A stretch of DNA of 64,000 nt from Lasiodiplodia sp. COLG20 (GCA_009801085.1 VNWV01000043.1:1-64000); one strand, 5' to 3'; shown: positions 1 through 11,257, numbered from the stretch's first letter. Translations and numbers: made by a program. Notes: generated by a model not told the origin, from the letters alone.

Positions 1-38
1 GCGATTTTTAGAAGTAATTTAAGTTACGCGAATATTTT

Positions 39-168
39 AAATTAAATTACTCGTTTAAATGACGATATTTAATTACGCAAATTTTAAATTAAGTATTTAA
101 GATTAAGATCTACCTAATTTAAAATTTACGTAATTAAATATCGTTATTTAAACGAGTAATTTAATTTT
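39..168. repeat. Imperfect palindrome, arms about 52 bp
   Basis: The sequence at about 39-90 reappears as its reverse complement at about 116-168, with only a few C/T or G/A differences of the kind RIP would cause. The spacer is about 25 bp. It could be the inner end of an element that continues to the left of the window. Confidence 0.7.
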
Positions 169-352
169 ACTAAAAAAATAGAATTTAAATCGGCTTATTT
201 ATATAAAAAAAAATACGAAGTAAATTTCTCGCTACTACGTATCTCGAATATTACTAAATTTAAAACTTAAGCTTATATTAATATAAAAAAGTATAATTAA
301 AATTTTCGTACAATTCGATTAGAAAACGGGCGAGAAATTACTTATTTTTATA

Positions 353-3300
353 AAAAACTAGTTAATTTAGTAAATCTAGGCCGGTCTATTTACTAAATTA
401 ACTATAATTACATATTATTTACTAAATTAACCAGTTTTTATATTATATAAGTATTATAAAAATTATAATACGATATAAATCTGAGTAATTCGGTAAGAGA
501 TTTAAAATCTAGATAATTTAGTAAATATCTAGATAATTCGAAAAATAAAAATCGAAATGTAGGTAATTTAGTAATATATCGTTTTTTTTAATAGTAGTCG
601 CGTTTTTACGTATCTTCTTCTTCTATAGATAGTAGTAGATTTTATTTTATTTATTATTATAGTAGATATAAAGCTCTTTAGCGAATTAGTTTTATTATTA
701 AAGACTTTATTTACGTAGCTATCGTTTCTCTTTTCTCTTATTATTAAACTTTTTTTTCTTTTTTATAAACTATATTTAACTTTATAGCGTCGTCTTCTTT
801 TTAAGTATAATAGAACGGTCTTCTTAGTTAAAAGCTATTATAGCTATAAAACTTTTTTTTAAACTACTACTTATAACGTCTTTTATTTATTAAAAGAATA
901 AGTTAGATTATATTAATTAGTATTTTAAATTTTTTATAGTACGTTATAGCTTTCTTAATTTCTTTTTTTAATCCGTTATAGTAAAACGTACGTAGAGTTA
1001 TATTTAAATATTCTTTAACTAGATATACTACGTTTTAAAACTTAGTTATATAGTCTTATATTAATTTTTTTTATTTTAGAGTTATAAGAGTACGCGTAGC
1101 GTAATAAATTTTATTAATTCTACTAAACGCTATTTTAAGAGCTTTAATAAAGTATTAATAGTTTAAAAAAATTTAACGAATAGTTTTAAACTACTAGAAC
1201 TCGAACTTATTCTAACGTTTACGTTTAAATAGTCGAAACTAGTTCGCTACGACGCTTTTAAAATAGATACTAGCGTAGAGAATCTTATTAGCTAAAGTAA
1301 AAAACTATTTTTAAGTAAAGTAAAAATAGTTATTTAATTAAATAAGAAAGTTTTAAATCTTTTTATAGTCTTTATAGTACTTATTTAGTTAAGATACTTT
1401 AATTTTAAAAAGATATAGTAGTTTAAACGTTATAATAGTCTATAGCTATTTATATAAGATTTAGTTTTTCGTCTATAAAGTTTAGATTATAATATATAGC
1501 TACTCGATTATTAGAGTTTAAATAGTTTACGTCGTTTCTTAGTCTAGTATATTTATAGTTAGAACTAGTTTTTAGTTATTAATAGTATTACTTATACTAA
1601 TTATTATATTAACTATAGTTACTACTTATTAGTATTTCTAATACTAGATTAATACTTTTTATTTTTAATTATTAACTATAGTTAACTATCTTTTTTTTTT
1701 ATAAAAATAGTAGTTAAAGTATAATAGTAGACTTCTTCTACTAAGCTTTAAAATCGCTTAGTAAATTAGATAAATTATAGAGTTTATCTTAAAAAGATAA
1801 GAGAGAGAAGATAATAATTAAATAAAAAAGTATTACGTAATTATATAAAGTATAGTAAGTCGGTTATCTCTAAATTAATAGAGTTTAAATTAGAACTTTA
1901 AGTTAACTATAAAGAATTAAAAGTCTAGCTAATAAGTATATTTATATACTATAAAAAAGCTAGTTATAATCTAGTATTTATAAGTTTAGTCGTATTTAGA
2001 TAGATAAACGTTTAAACTAAGAGTTTAGTAGTTTAAAGCGCTAAGTTCTTTTAAACTTCTAAATTTATAAATCGTATGTAACTCTAGCGCTTAAAATATA
2101 TTTTTAATATTTATCTTTTAGCTTTATTAAACGACTATAATATCGTATTATATTTTATCTATTTTTTTTATCTACTTTTTAGCTTTCTATCTTTACGTAT
2201 TACTTTAAAACGATTATATATCTAAATCTTTAGTTTTTAGTTTAACTCTATAGTTTTTTATTTTATAGAAGATTCTCTAGTTTATATTTTCTTTTAGAGT
2301 TACTACGCTCTCGTAGACGTTTTTTTTATACGAACTTCGACTATTATCTACTAGAGTTTTTATACGCGTTATTATTTTATATTCTTTAAATTTTCGTACG
2401 AAATTTAGAATCGTATAGTTTTTACGTCTATAAGACTCTTTAGTCTTTACGACGAGTTTTTTCGTATAAACTTTCTATTCTTAAGATTATAAAGTTTATA
2501 TTCTTTAAAGTTCGTAATAGCTAGTAATTTACTATTACTAAATAAGATATTTAAATAACTTTAAACGTAGTAATAGTAAAAAGAGATATATTTAAGCTAG
2601 ATAGATATATTTAGAATTTTTATAATAGAGAATATATATATTTAGTAATAATTTCTAAATTTAATTTCTTTTTTATTTTTATAATAGTAGAGAGGCTAAA
2701 AAATATTTATTTAAATATAAATAATAAATAGTATATAATCGATATCTAAGCGGACTAAATAGTATATACGAAACTAAATAGTATATATTAAATTTTTTTT
2801 CTAAAACGCTAACGTTTTTACGTAGATAAAAACGGTATATTACTAAATTATCTATATTTCGATTTTTATTTTCCGAATTACCCATCTATTTATCTAATTA
2901 CTCATACTTTTTAAAATTTTTAATTTTTTTAAGATATCTCCGCGAAAGTATTATACTTTTTTATAAAAATTATATCGTTTTATAGAGCTTACTTAGACGC
3001 TTTAATAGTATATTTTTAAAGAAATTTATCTTATACGTGTCGGCTAAAATTTAGTAAAAACTTATAGTAGAAATAGCTAAATATCTCGCTTAATATATAA
3101 GATTTTTTAAATTTTATTTAAGTAATATACGTAGTTTTAGTTATCGAATTTTTAGTTTATATACTTAAAAGAATAGCTAAAATTACGTATATTACTTAAA
3201 TAAAATTTAAAAAATCTTATATATTAAGCGAGATATTTAGCTATTTCTACTATAAGTTTTTACTAAATTTTAGCCGAAAATTTTAGCCGATACGTATAAG

Positions 3301-3868
3301 ATAAATTTCTTTAAAAATATACTATTAAAGCGTCTAAGTAAGCTCTATAAAACGATATAATTTTTATAAAAAAGTATTATACTTTCGCGAAGATATTTTA
3401 AAAAAGAATAAATTACTAAAAGTGACTTCGTTTAATAAAAAACTTCTAGATACGATACTATAGATTTAAAAGTAACCCTTCTATTAAAATATACTATCTT
3501 TTAAGCGCCGTAGAACTTTAACGAAATTAAATCTTTATACTCTTTTTATTTTAATATTATTAACTAAGTATATAGACGACGATTATACTAAGAAATAAGT
3601 ATATACTATATTAAAATCGATATATTACTAAATTACCTATATTTTAATTTTTATTTTTCGAATTATCTATCTATTTATCGAATTATCTAGATTTTAAATC
3701 TCTTACTAAATTACTCAGATTTATATCGTATTATAATTTTTATAATACTTATATAATGTAAAAACTAGTTAATTTAGTAAATAGTATATAATTATAGTTA
3801 ATTTAGTAAATCTAGACCGGTATATTTACTAAATTAACTATAATTACATATTATTTACTAAATTAACC
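353..3868. mobile_element. Dead element bounded by long inverted repeats
   Basis: The stretch at about 430-575 is repeated in reverse complement at about 3620-3775; shared landmarks include a TATAAGTATTATAAAAATTA run and GTAATTTAGTAATATATCG. Outside each copy lies a palindromic module built from GTTAATTTAGTAAAT and ATTTACTAAATTAAC around a CCGG core (about 359-435 and about 3766-3868). This looks like the terminal inverted repeats of a DNA-transposon-like element. No transposase frame survives, so class and family cannot be assigned. Confidence 0.45.
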
Positions 3869-4645
3869 ACTTTACGTATTAATATAGAGCTAGTATTTCG
3901 CGATTTACTAAATTATCTATAGTAAGTAATTAAATAAATATCTAGGTAATTTAGAAAATAAAAATTAAAATGTAGGTAATTTAGTAATATACCGATATTA
4001 GAATATCGACTTCTATTATTAAGAGAGTCGCTTTTAGATTTATAATATCGTATCTAGAGTTTTTAGTATAAATACGCGTCGCTCTTAGTAATTACTTCTT
4101 TAAAAAAATTAAAAATTTTAAAAAATGTGGGTAATTCGGTAAATAGATAGGTAATTAGAAAAATAAAAATCGAAATGTAGATAATTAAGTAATATACCGT
4201 ATTTTTTATTATCTCTACTATTATAAAAATAAAAAAGAAATTAAATTTAAGCTTTAACCGTATCTTAAAATAATAAATTTCTAAAAAAGATTTTTACTAA
4301 AAAAATCGATATTCTCGCGATAAAAAAATTATTTCTTATAATAATAAGTAAATATACGTTAAGATACTATTATATATATATAAAAATATTTATATTTTTC
4401 TTTCGTTAATAGTTATACGTTATAAAAGATTTTTAAAGATATACTATTTAGTTCTATATATACTATTTAGTCCGCGCGGCGCGAAACGTATGCTATTTAG
4501 TAATTACCTCTATTATTTATTATAAAAATATTTTTTATCTACGTAGAAACGTTAGCGTTTTAGAAAAAAAATTTAATATATGCTATTTAGTTCCGTATAT
4601 GCTATTTGGTCCGCGCGGCGCGTAATATATACTGTTTAATAATTA
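2740..4645. mobile_element. Second nested element with inverted arms
   Basis: The segment at about 2751-2930 returns as reverse complement in two pieces, at about 4115-4200 and about 4535-4612; shared landmarks are AAACGTTAGCGTTTTAGAAA and the GTAATTTAGTAATATACC type motif. The right arm is therefore split by about 330 bp of unrelated AT-rich sequence. Near the right end the segment CCGCGCGGCGCG occurs twice (about 4463 and about 4610), each time flanked by TGCTATTTAGT-like and AATTACC-like sequence. No protein-coding remnant is visible. Confidence 0.4.
2923..3403. repeat. Long near-perfect inverted repeat, arms about 220 bp
   Basis: About 2923-3144 is repeated in reverse complement at about 3171-3403, leaving a loop of roughly 25 bp. 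Both arms share CGCGAAAGTATTATACTTT, GCTTACTTAGACGCTTTAAT and GCGAGATATTTAGC. The right arm differs by small changes and a short insertion near 3280-3290. Such a closely spaced inverted pair is consistent with a tail-to-tail insertion or a foldback-type element. Confidence 0.8.
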
Positions 4646-4671
4646 CCCCTTAAATTCTCGATAGCTTTAAA

Positions 4672-5854
4672 CTAGTTCTTTAAAGTCGGTATTACATTAA
4701 CACGCTGACCTTTAATTAACACGTCCCGCATAGTCTCGGCAGTCTTCACCCGAACATCTACCAGACTCTCGGGACAGTGCCACGCAGAATGAGGCGTGAC
4801 GACCAGGCGGCCAGCCAGCCAATCCTCCTTCTCTCTATATGTGCGCAACAACGGATGCACGCGGTGTTCGGGGATGGGCTCTTCAGGCAGCACGTCCAAA
4901 CCAGCGCCGCTGAGAGTGCCGTTCTTCAAGCACTGCTCGACAGCGTCCAAATCGACGATGGGGCCACGGGCGGTATTGACAAGCACAGAGCCCTTCGGCA
5001 TCAAGCCCAAAAGCTCGGCGCCAACCATGGCAGCCGTCGAGCGTGTCAGCGGGCAATGTATACTGAGCGTCGAGCTTCTGCGGAAGAGGTCGCGGATATC
5101 GCGGACGCGCTCGATACCAAGGCTTCTCTCGACGCCGCTCGCGACGAAGGGGTCGTAGAAGAGCACCTTCCAGCCGAAGGCCTTGGCGCGCATGGCGGTG
5201 GCCATGCCGATGGCGCCGAGGCCAAGGATGCCGAAGGTGGCGCCCGAGACGCGCGATATCAGCGGCGAGAGGACGGGCTCCCAGGTCGAGCCGGGCTGGC
5301 GCTGGCGGTCGTGGTGCAGGGCGATGCCGCGACGGAGGGTGAGGGCGAGGGCGAGGGCGTGGTCGGCGATGTCGCAGGTGCCGTAGTCGGGGACGTTGCA
5401 TAGCGTGACGCCGCCTTCTGCCAGGGCGGCGCGGTTGACACGGTCGTAGCCGACGCCCATTCGAACGATGCTGCTACCGGCGTCAGAGAGCGTGTAGGAG
5501 AGAGAGTTCGCAACGGGGCGTACTGACACTTTCAACTGCGGGAACAGCTTCAGATCCTCGGCAGTGAAGCTGAGCTTCAGAATCGAGATGCCATCAACCC
5601 GATCACGAAGTGACTTATCAATGGCAGACCACGGTTTGCCCTCTACAACACCGTCTGGCCAAAGATGGGTTTGCGAGTAATCAACTCTGTAGTCCTGGGA
5701 CTCTGGCCGGAATATTTCCTGCTCAACGCTGTCATCCTACATGGAGATATTAGTACTGAATGCAGAATACGGATCGAGCCTTTGGTACTTCGTAAAGTCC
5801 ATCAGCCTGGATGATGGTGAATGTCTGGGGGGGATTGTTTGGCTCGGAATGCAT
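4672..5854 (-). CDS. D-isomer-specific 2-hydroxyacid dehydrogenase (CtBP-like)
   Basis: Predicted 376-residue NAD(P)-dependent dehydrogenase of the D-2-hydroxyacid family, which interconverts 2-keto and D-2-hydroxy acids. The ATG at 5854 opens a 66-nt exon, a 52-nt intron (5737-5788, GT-AG) follows, and exon 2 runs to the stop, keeping a single frame. Visible motifs are the Rossmann loop GILGLGAIGMATAMRAKAFG, the substrate-loop Arg in VNTARGPIVD, the Glu in GLDVLPEEPIP and the catalytic His in VTPHSAWHCPES. The TPHSAW form and the N-terminal DGLYEDDSVEQEIF resemble fungal CtBP-like members rather than classical glyoxylate reductases. Length is normal and nothing looks broken. The gene sits beside a dead-repeat block and a cluster regulator, which suggests a role in hydroxy-acid metabolism; the actual substrate is unknown. 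Confidence 0.9.
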
Positions 5855-6091
5855 GGTGCGTTCGCGTCGAGTGGATAGGATGTGCCCATTGTGAATCCTG
5901 ACGGTTGTAGGCTTAATATGTTCTGAAGAGAACTGGCCTGTGACGTAGAGCGTTGCTCTCCAAGTATGGCCGAACGCGGGGTTGTGATTCGGTCAAATGT
6001 ACCTGTTAAACTATCCGGCTTGGCTGCTAAGGTTTCCCCGCTGCAATCCCGCACAGCTTTAACAGCGTTTATTTGCCGAGGTACAATGCCT

Positions 6092-8323
6092 TTAGGAATT
6101 TCTAGAAGGTCTTTGCACTCCAGGAATACCTTCATCGATCGAAGACAATCTGCCAATGGGGTCTAAAAGGCTGGATTGGTCGAACAGGAATGGCCATTCG
6201 TCGAACAGATCGGCCGGGCCAGAGAGGCGAGCATTTGGCGAAGGGGCCAAGTCAGGAAAGTCAAAATGGCTGGCCAGGTCCGAGAATGCACCGGCAGGTT
6301 GCTGTTCGTGCATCGACTCGGATGGCATTGCGGGAATGGAACTTGACAGCATGCCAGATGCAGGGTTCGGATGGCCGCTTTGCTGTATGTACTGATCAAT
6401 ACGTCCAATTTGGGTTCGGATCTTGACCGACAGCTCGGGCGACGGCAGCCGAATGGACTCTATCTTTTCTAGGAAATGGGCAAGGACGAGGAGAATATTT
6501 CGCACTTGCAGATATACCCACGTGGAGAGAGAATTTTGGATGGTGCTGCCGAGGAGGTGGCCAACATGGGCCAGGTGCTGGAGCTGTTGAAAGTGAGCCA
6601 AGAACGGCCATTGTTGCAGTGGTGGCCTACTGTAACGGTGCTCGAGGCATGAAAGAAGTCGATGGGGATTCCACTGAGCTCGTCCAGCAGCTCGCTGGCA
6701 ATCGCACAACGCAGGTGCACGCTCGATTTCTCTCCACTGACGAGCAGCATCTTGAGTGTGTGAGTCGTAATGAGGATGTTGGAGGCTGTTGTCGTTATTC
6801 GCCATCCGCCAGGGCGGTTGGATCCATGCGACTTACCTATAAATCCGTATCGATCTGCCTTCGGGTCTCCTGTCATGGCCTTGACCTTTTTGAGCTCCTG
6901 CGGCAGCTCCTCGTGCATCTTTGAAACAAGATGAAGACAGTCGGATGCGAACCGCTTGGCGGGGCGAGAAACGAACGAGGTGACCAACCCACCTGGCTCC
7001 TCGACTGAGAGCTATTGTGTCGTGCTCTGACGGTTCCATCCAGATGCTCGTGGAGGCGATACAAGTCAGTGCAAAAGTTCCAGCCCCGCAGGAACGAGAC
7101 GCGCTCTGGCCTCAATAGTATGCCGCTCTCGGACATGTCCTCATCATCATGGACCTCGGCGGGGTAGAGAACCGTTGCCTTTGCCTCGCGCTGCCTTGAC
7201 ACGAAGCCAAAGGTACTGTAAATATACTGATCCGTCTGGTAGACGCCCCAAAACTAGCAACGATGAGTAAAGCCTCGCCATAGAGTGCAAAGTCACGTAC
7301 CAGTCTTCGGCGCTCTTGCTTTTGTATTTCTGAGAGGCCCTCGGGCCAGTTGGCCTCATCGTGGAAGCCGTTGCTGACAGACAGAGAAACGTATTCCCCT
7401 AAATGAGCAATGGCCCTTTTCAGGTCCCTGTTCTGAAGGCAGGTCGAGACCAGAAGTGCTTCAGCTCTCATCGTTTGAAAGTAGTCTGGAACACTGGACA
7501 TGTCATTTGGCATAGCCTTGACAGCAGCTGCATAGCATTGGAGCGAGAGAGCGGCGGCATCCTGTACAAGGTGGCGAGCTGGGAGTGATGGAACGCCATC
7601 ACACAGCCGCCCAGCCGCCAAAGCACAGACTGACATTGTTACGGCAAAAAAGCCCCAGTCTGTCCGGTACGCTTGCTGTTGGAGTTTGGCCTGGAAGGAT
7701 GGCCAATGGAAGTATGGTCGCCTGGAACATTTCAGCAAGGTAGAAGGGCATTTCGCTGGTGGCTGACGCACAAGGGGTAGAGGGTATGATAGAAGCTTTC
7801 CACCAAATCTGCAATCGTCTCAGGCTTGATCGTGTCCTCGTAGGGCGCGTATGGAGACAAGGCCGCTTCCTCGGCGCCAAAACCAACAATTACCTCATTG
7901 TTACCAAGAGCGCTCATACGAGATCCTGCTGGAGAGTCGTTTAGCAGCGCTGCATCACCATCCCTGCGCGGTCTGCGGCGCGGCGGCTGTTTGGAATGGT
8001 TAGCTGACAAGCCCGCGCCGACATGTTCAAGACTGACCCCACGACGCTTGAGTGGGCGTTCGTATGTGCAAGCAACGCCCTGATCTTCACACCGGGTACA
8101 TGCCGTTCCATCGCTTCCTGGAGAGCACTAGGCAGCATGTCAGCACCAATTGCGATAGCGGAGAGAGGAGCGCATACCTTGGAGGCTTGCCGATGGCACC
8201 GGTCACATGCGCGCTGTAGATCCTGAGTTAGCAAGATGGGGTTGCATCCAAACGCCCGATACTCACAAGGTTACGTCTTTGCTTGACAACTCTCGAACCA
8301 TCCACATGGCTGGTAGAACTCAT
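6092..8323 (-). CDS. Zn2Cys6 fungal transcription factor
   Basis: Likely pathway-specific nuclear regulator. The start is the ATG at 8323. A 57-nt first exon is followed by a 36-nt exon (8178-8213) that encodes RACDRCHRQASK, the first half of the zinc cluster. Exon 3 begins at 8127 with the third Cys and completes C-X2-C-X6-C-X8-C-X2-C-X6-C, followed by YERPLKRR. Further exons give the fungal-specific regulatory domain: FYHTLYPLRPYFHWPSFQ, then RRRLFWGVYQTDQYIYSTFG, then a helical C-terminal half ending in an acidic/aromatic tail near 6150. At least eight introns fit GT-AG rules, for example 8214-8266, 8128-8177, 7722-7771 and 7254-7300. It is divergently transcribed from the SDR gene and probably regulates that gene and its neighbours; this is inferred from position. 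Confidence 0.85.
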
Positions 8324-8365
8324 GCTAATGCCCGTGCGTGTTCGCATAAATGATGTTGTAGTTGG

Positions 8366-8397
8366 CAACCGGCGAAACCCAAATATATAGCCGGTTG
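8366..8397. promoter_or_regulatory. CAACCGG/CCGGTTG inverted repeat around a TATA-like box
   Basis: CAACCGG at 8366-8372 faces CCGGTTG at 8391-8397 across an 18-bp spacer that contains AAATATATAG (8381-8390). The site lies 43-74 bp upstream of the regulator's ATG and about 180 bp upstream of the SDR start, in their shared promoter. Zn2Cys6 dimers commonly bind paired CGG/CCG triplets, so this is a candidate autoregulatory or shared site. The functional role is inferred. Confidence 0.4.
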
Positions 8398-8573
8398 GCA
8401 GTTATGTTTATCCGACGCTTTACCACGCTGAGCATAGTTGCATGAACGCCGGAATCTTCGCTATGGGACAATCGGTGTGTTTAGCAGATATCCACTGGGT
8501 ATATGGCTTTCGATCCATCCTTCTGGCCACGGAATTTTCCAAGCTCTGCGGCGCAAGTTTTCGTTTGATCACA

Positions 8574-10123
8574 ATGTCTATAACATCTCTCCAGCTTGCC
8601 GACATCTTTAGTGTTAAAGACAAGGTGTGCATCTGCATTCTCCCAAGTCATTACAGACGGCTGATTTTATGTATTCTAGGTTGTCGTGGTTACTGGTGGC
8701 GGATCTGGCCTTGGTAAAGGTAAAGAAGTTGCCCTTTCGTGCTCTGTATGTTTTGCTGACATGGGCGATTCAGCCATCGCTGAGGGCTTCTCCAGCAATG
8801 GCGCGAAAGTCTACATCACCGGGCGCCGGGGTGACGTTCTCAAAGGTGCCGCACATGAGCTTGCTCAGACGGCGACCCTCGGTGGACAGATAATTCCGTA
8901 TTCACCCAATGTCGTGATTTCGGAAGGGCTCATCTGACTTGATGCGTTTAGCATCCAGGGTGATGTTGGAACCAAAGAGGGCTGTGCTCAGCTCGTCAAG
9001 CAAATTTCCGAGAAGGAGCAGCACGTAGGTCACGTCCCTCATTTTGGTGCGGACGAAGAGCCTGATGGGGTAGATTGATGTGCTTGTCAACAACGCTGGT
9101 GTGTCTCGCCAAATCAACTATCCCGCATGGGATCACAACGACGGTAGGCACCTCGGCACGAGATAATTGGATATGCCTGACTTCGGTAGCCGATGCGGTT
9201 GAGAAGGCCCTGTGGGAAGGCGTCAACGAGTTAGTGTCTTTGCATCATCTCCGGGTAGGTGTGTTGTGCTGACCTGTCAGTGATGATTTCGAGTTTACCA
9301 ACTCGGTCAACGTGAACGGCGTCTACTTCACCACCGTGGGTTTTGTATCCCTCTTACGAAAGTCTCGGGATCCTAGCGTCATCGTCATTGCCTCTTTAGC
9401 TGGTTTGGTCAACCAGCGGTAAGATAGGGTCCAATCATCTCAGATTGGAGTTGTGGCTGATGTACCAAACAGTGCCATGGGCTCGATGACGTATGCCTTG
9501 TCTAAAGTAAGTGCATTATTCAAGCAAAGCTTCAGGTGCTCACAGGATTCTATAGGCAGCAGGTGCGTACGCCGTAAATGATGGGACTTGATGGAAGGTT
9601 TTTGACACTCATCCTACAGCTCTACATCTGTCAAAACTCCTCGCTGGGCGCTTCCATCCGTAAGCTTCATCTTCGTATTTGGTTTTTTATACGTGGACAC
9701 CACTAACGCCATCCCCTTGTAGCATGAAGATACGTGTTAACTGTATTCTGCCTGGCATATTCCCAACGGAAATGACTACCACCGACAACACCAGTAACGA
9801 GGAGACACTTAACAAGTATGCAGTCAAAGCATCGAGGAGATGTACTGCTGGTACGTCCTCTGCCCACTCTCTTAAGAATTATATTTGTTTATTTTATTTA
9901 TAGGACGGGCCGGAAGACCCGAGGAGATTGTTGGGCCCTGTCTTATGCTAGGCTCCAAGGCCGGAGGCTATATGAATGGTGGATACCTTCTGGTGGAAGG
10001 TGGCAGGGCGATGGTACGTACTGTGCTCGTTAAGAAGCTGTTGGATTTGCTAATAAATGTTTGTTGTAGGGGACATCAATCCACGATGGTCTACGCATGC
10101 CTGATGATACCTATGTGAACTAG
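8574..10123 (+). CDS. Short-chain dehydrogenase/reductase, extremely intron-rich
   Basis: NAD(P)-dependent SDR, cytosolic by appearance. Splicing about 12 introns of 46-60 nt gives an uninterrupted protein. Landmarks are the cofactor loop [12 protein letters not shown] (joined across an intron at about 8720), the structural motif [10 protein letters not shown], a Ser in [11 protein letters not shown], the catalytic Tyr/Lys in MTYALSK, then [14 protein letters not shown], the [14 protein letters not shown] loop and [12 protein letters not shown] near the end. The last exon encodes [17 protein letters not shown] and then stops. Exon 9556-9562 is only 7 nt (GCAGCAG), but is needed to rebuild SKAAALHLSK. 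General similarity is to RhlG/3-ketoacyl-reductase-like fungal SDRs; the substrate cannot be read. It shares a promoter with the divergent Zn2Cys6 regulator, so co-regulation is likely. Confidence 0.82.
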
Positions 10124-10461
10124 AGAGAAGGATGTGCCCATCCATGGATGTAGCTTTCCATCTGGTACGACGCACTCAGCTGTGTTGGTATATACGCGTT
10201 TTATTTTCATCTCAACTATTCTGAACCACTGAGGAAGAATCCAGTACTGAGTGTTTGTACGGAGATTCAATGACTTTTGAACAACCATCAGGATCATGAT
10301 TATTTGAGGGAAGTGATGCGCGTTATTAGCAATCGGGCTACGGCAAAACCGGTGGTTTTGCCGTATTAGTTTTGCCGCGCAGCATTCTCTTCGCCCTTCT
10401 CCAGTGCCTTATATATTCATCAACCACGTGCTTCCTCCATCACAACACTCCAAGAGTCCAA
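10124..10461. promoter_or_regulatory. Intergenic region with GGCAAAA hairpin
   Basis: This region upstream of the flavocytochrome pseudogene contains the perfect hairpin ACGGCAAAACC-GGT-GGTTTTGCCGT at 10340-10364. It is followed directly by ATTAGTTTTGCC at 10365-10376. The latter 12-mer recurs at 13458-13469 in another intergenic region of the same block. It may be a binding site for a regulator of the cluster, which is inference. No other structure is seen here. Confidence 0.45.
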
Positions 10462-11257
10462 ATGACCCAAGTCTTCAACTACGACGAATGTATAACGATC
10501 CGCTGCCCTCATCTTGTACACTTCTGCACTAACGCTTCCATCAGTATCCAAACATAAGACGCCCGAATCCTGCTGGGTGCTCGAGCAGACACTGCCCGCC
10601 TCCGCAAAACTCGGCGCCATCGACCCGACGACGCTGTCCGCAAACCTCGAATCACTCCTCAACATCGACGACCTCGAGGCGGCCGCGACGCGACACATCA
10701 GTGCTAAGACCTGGGCCTACTACTACTCGGCCGCAGACGACCTCGTGTCCAAGACGCTCAGCACCACGGCGTACCGCCAGATCCTGCTGCGCCCGCGCGT
10801 CCTGCGCGACTGCTCGACTGTCTCGACCGCTACCACGCTCCTCGGCGACGACGCCTTGACCGTCGGCCTCCCCATCTTCGCCAGCCCGACGGCGAGTGGG
10901 GCATCTGGGCGCAAAGGTTGTTGGCGTTGGCCGTGCAGCACTCTATGGCCTGGGCGCCGGTGGAAAGGAAGGCGTTTCCAGGATGTTCCAAAGTAGGTCG
11001 ACAATGCTTCGGAAGCATGCCTCTGTCGCTGACGCTTCTTCTAGTCCTCAAGGCCGAGATCGAGACGGCAATGCGCCTGCTCGGCGTTGAAAAGGTGGAG
11101 CAGCTCGGATTGCAACATGTAAGTGACTTCGTCTGGTCCTCTCATCTTGCTAATTCTCCTACAGGTCAATGCGCGAGCTGTCGAGCGGGATGTGTATCGT
11201 GGTCCAACTGACGTTTCCAGCGCCATCTTGCGGGAAAAGACAAGAGCAAGATTTTGA
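10462..11257 (+). pseudogene. Internally deleted flavocytochrome b2-type 2-hydroxyacid dehydrogenase
   Basis: Remnant of an FMN-dependent L-lactate/2-hydroxyacid dehydrogenase with an N-terminal cytochrome b5 domain. An exon at 10462-10489 and a 55-nt intron (10490-10544) lead into the b5 start LSKHKTPESCWV. The text then jumps directly to LEQTLPASAKLGAIDP, so the haem-binding core is missing. The linker and start of the FMN domain follow: NIDDLEAAATRHISAKTWAY, then DDLVSKT...YRQILLRPRVLRDC. After PIFASPT a DGEWGI-like scrap appears in another frame, and the sequence then resumes at the family C-terminus, LGAKVVGVGRAALYGLGAGG, with two correctly spliced last exons (EIETAMRLLGVEKVEQLGL, VNARAVERDVYRGPTD). 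Most of the FMN barrel, including the catalytic His/Arg region, is absent, so the product should not be functional. Confidence 0.85.

Larger units (their letters stand above)
1..4645. repeat. AT-rich, RIP-like degraded repeat block
   Basis: The block is almost pure A/T with TA-rich runs, and CA/TG dinucleotides are very scarce compared with the rest of the window. This is the pattern expected of repeat-induced point mutation (C to T, mainly at CpA) in filamentous ascomycetes. No coding sequence of credible length or composition is present; the longest open frames are short Ile/Lys/Tyr/Leu-rich artefacts. Several large inverted repeats lie inside it (separate entries), so it is best read as nested dead transposons. 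The change to normal GC-balanced sequence near 4640-4670 is abrupt and falls about 30 bp beyond the stop codon of the neighbouring dehydrogenase gene. Confidence 0.88.

Noticed and set aside
2679..2885. 68-codon frame inside the AT-rich block
   Set aside because: Low-complexity Ile/Leu/Tyr/Lys composition expected from AT-mutated DNA; it also overlaps an inverted-repeat arm.
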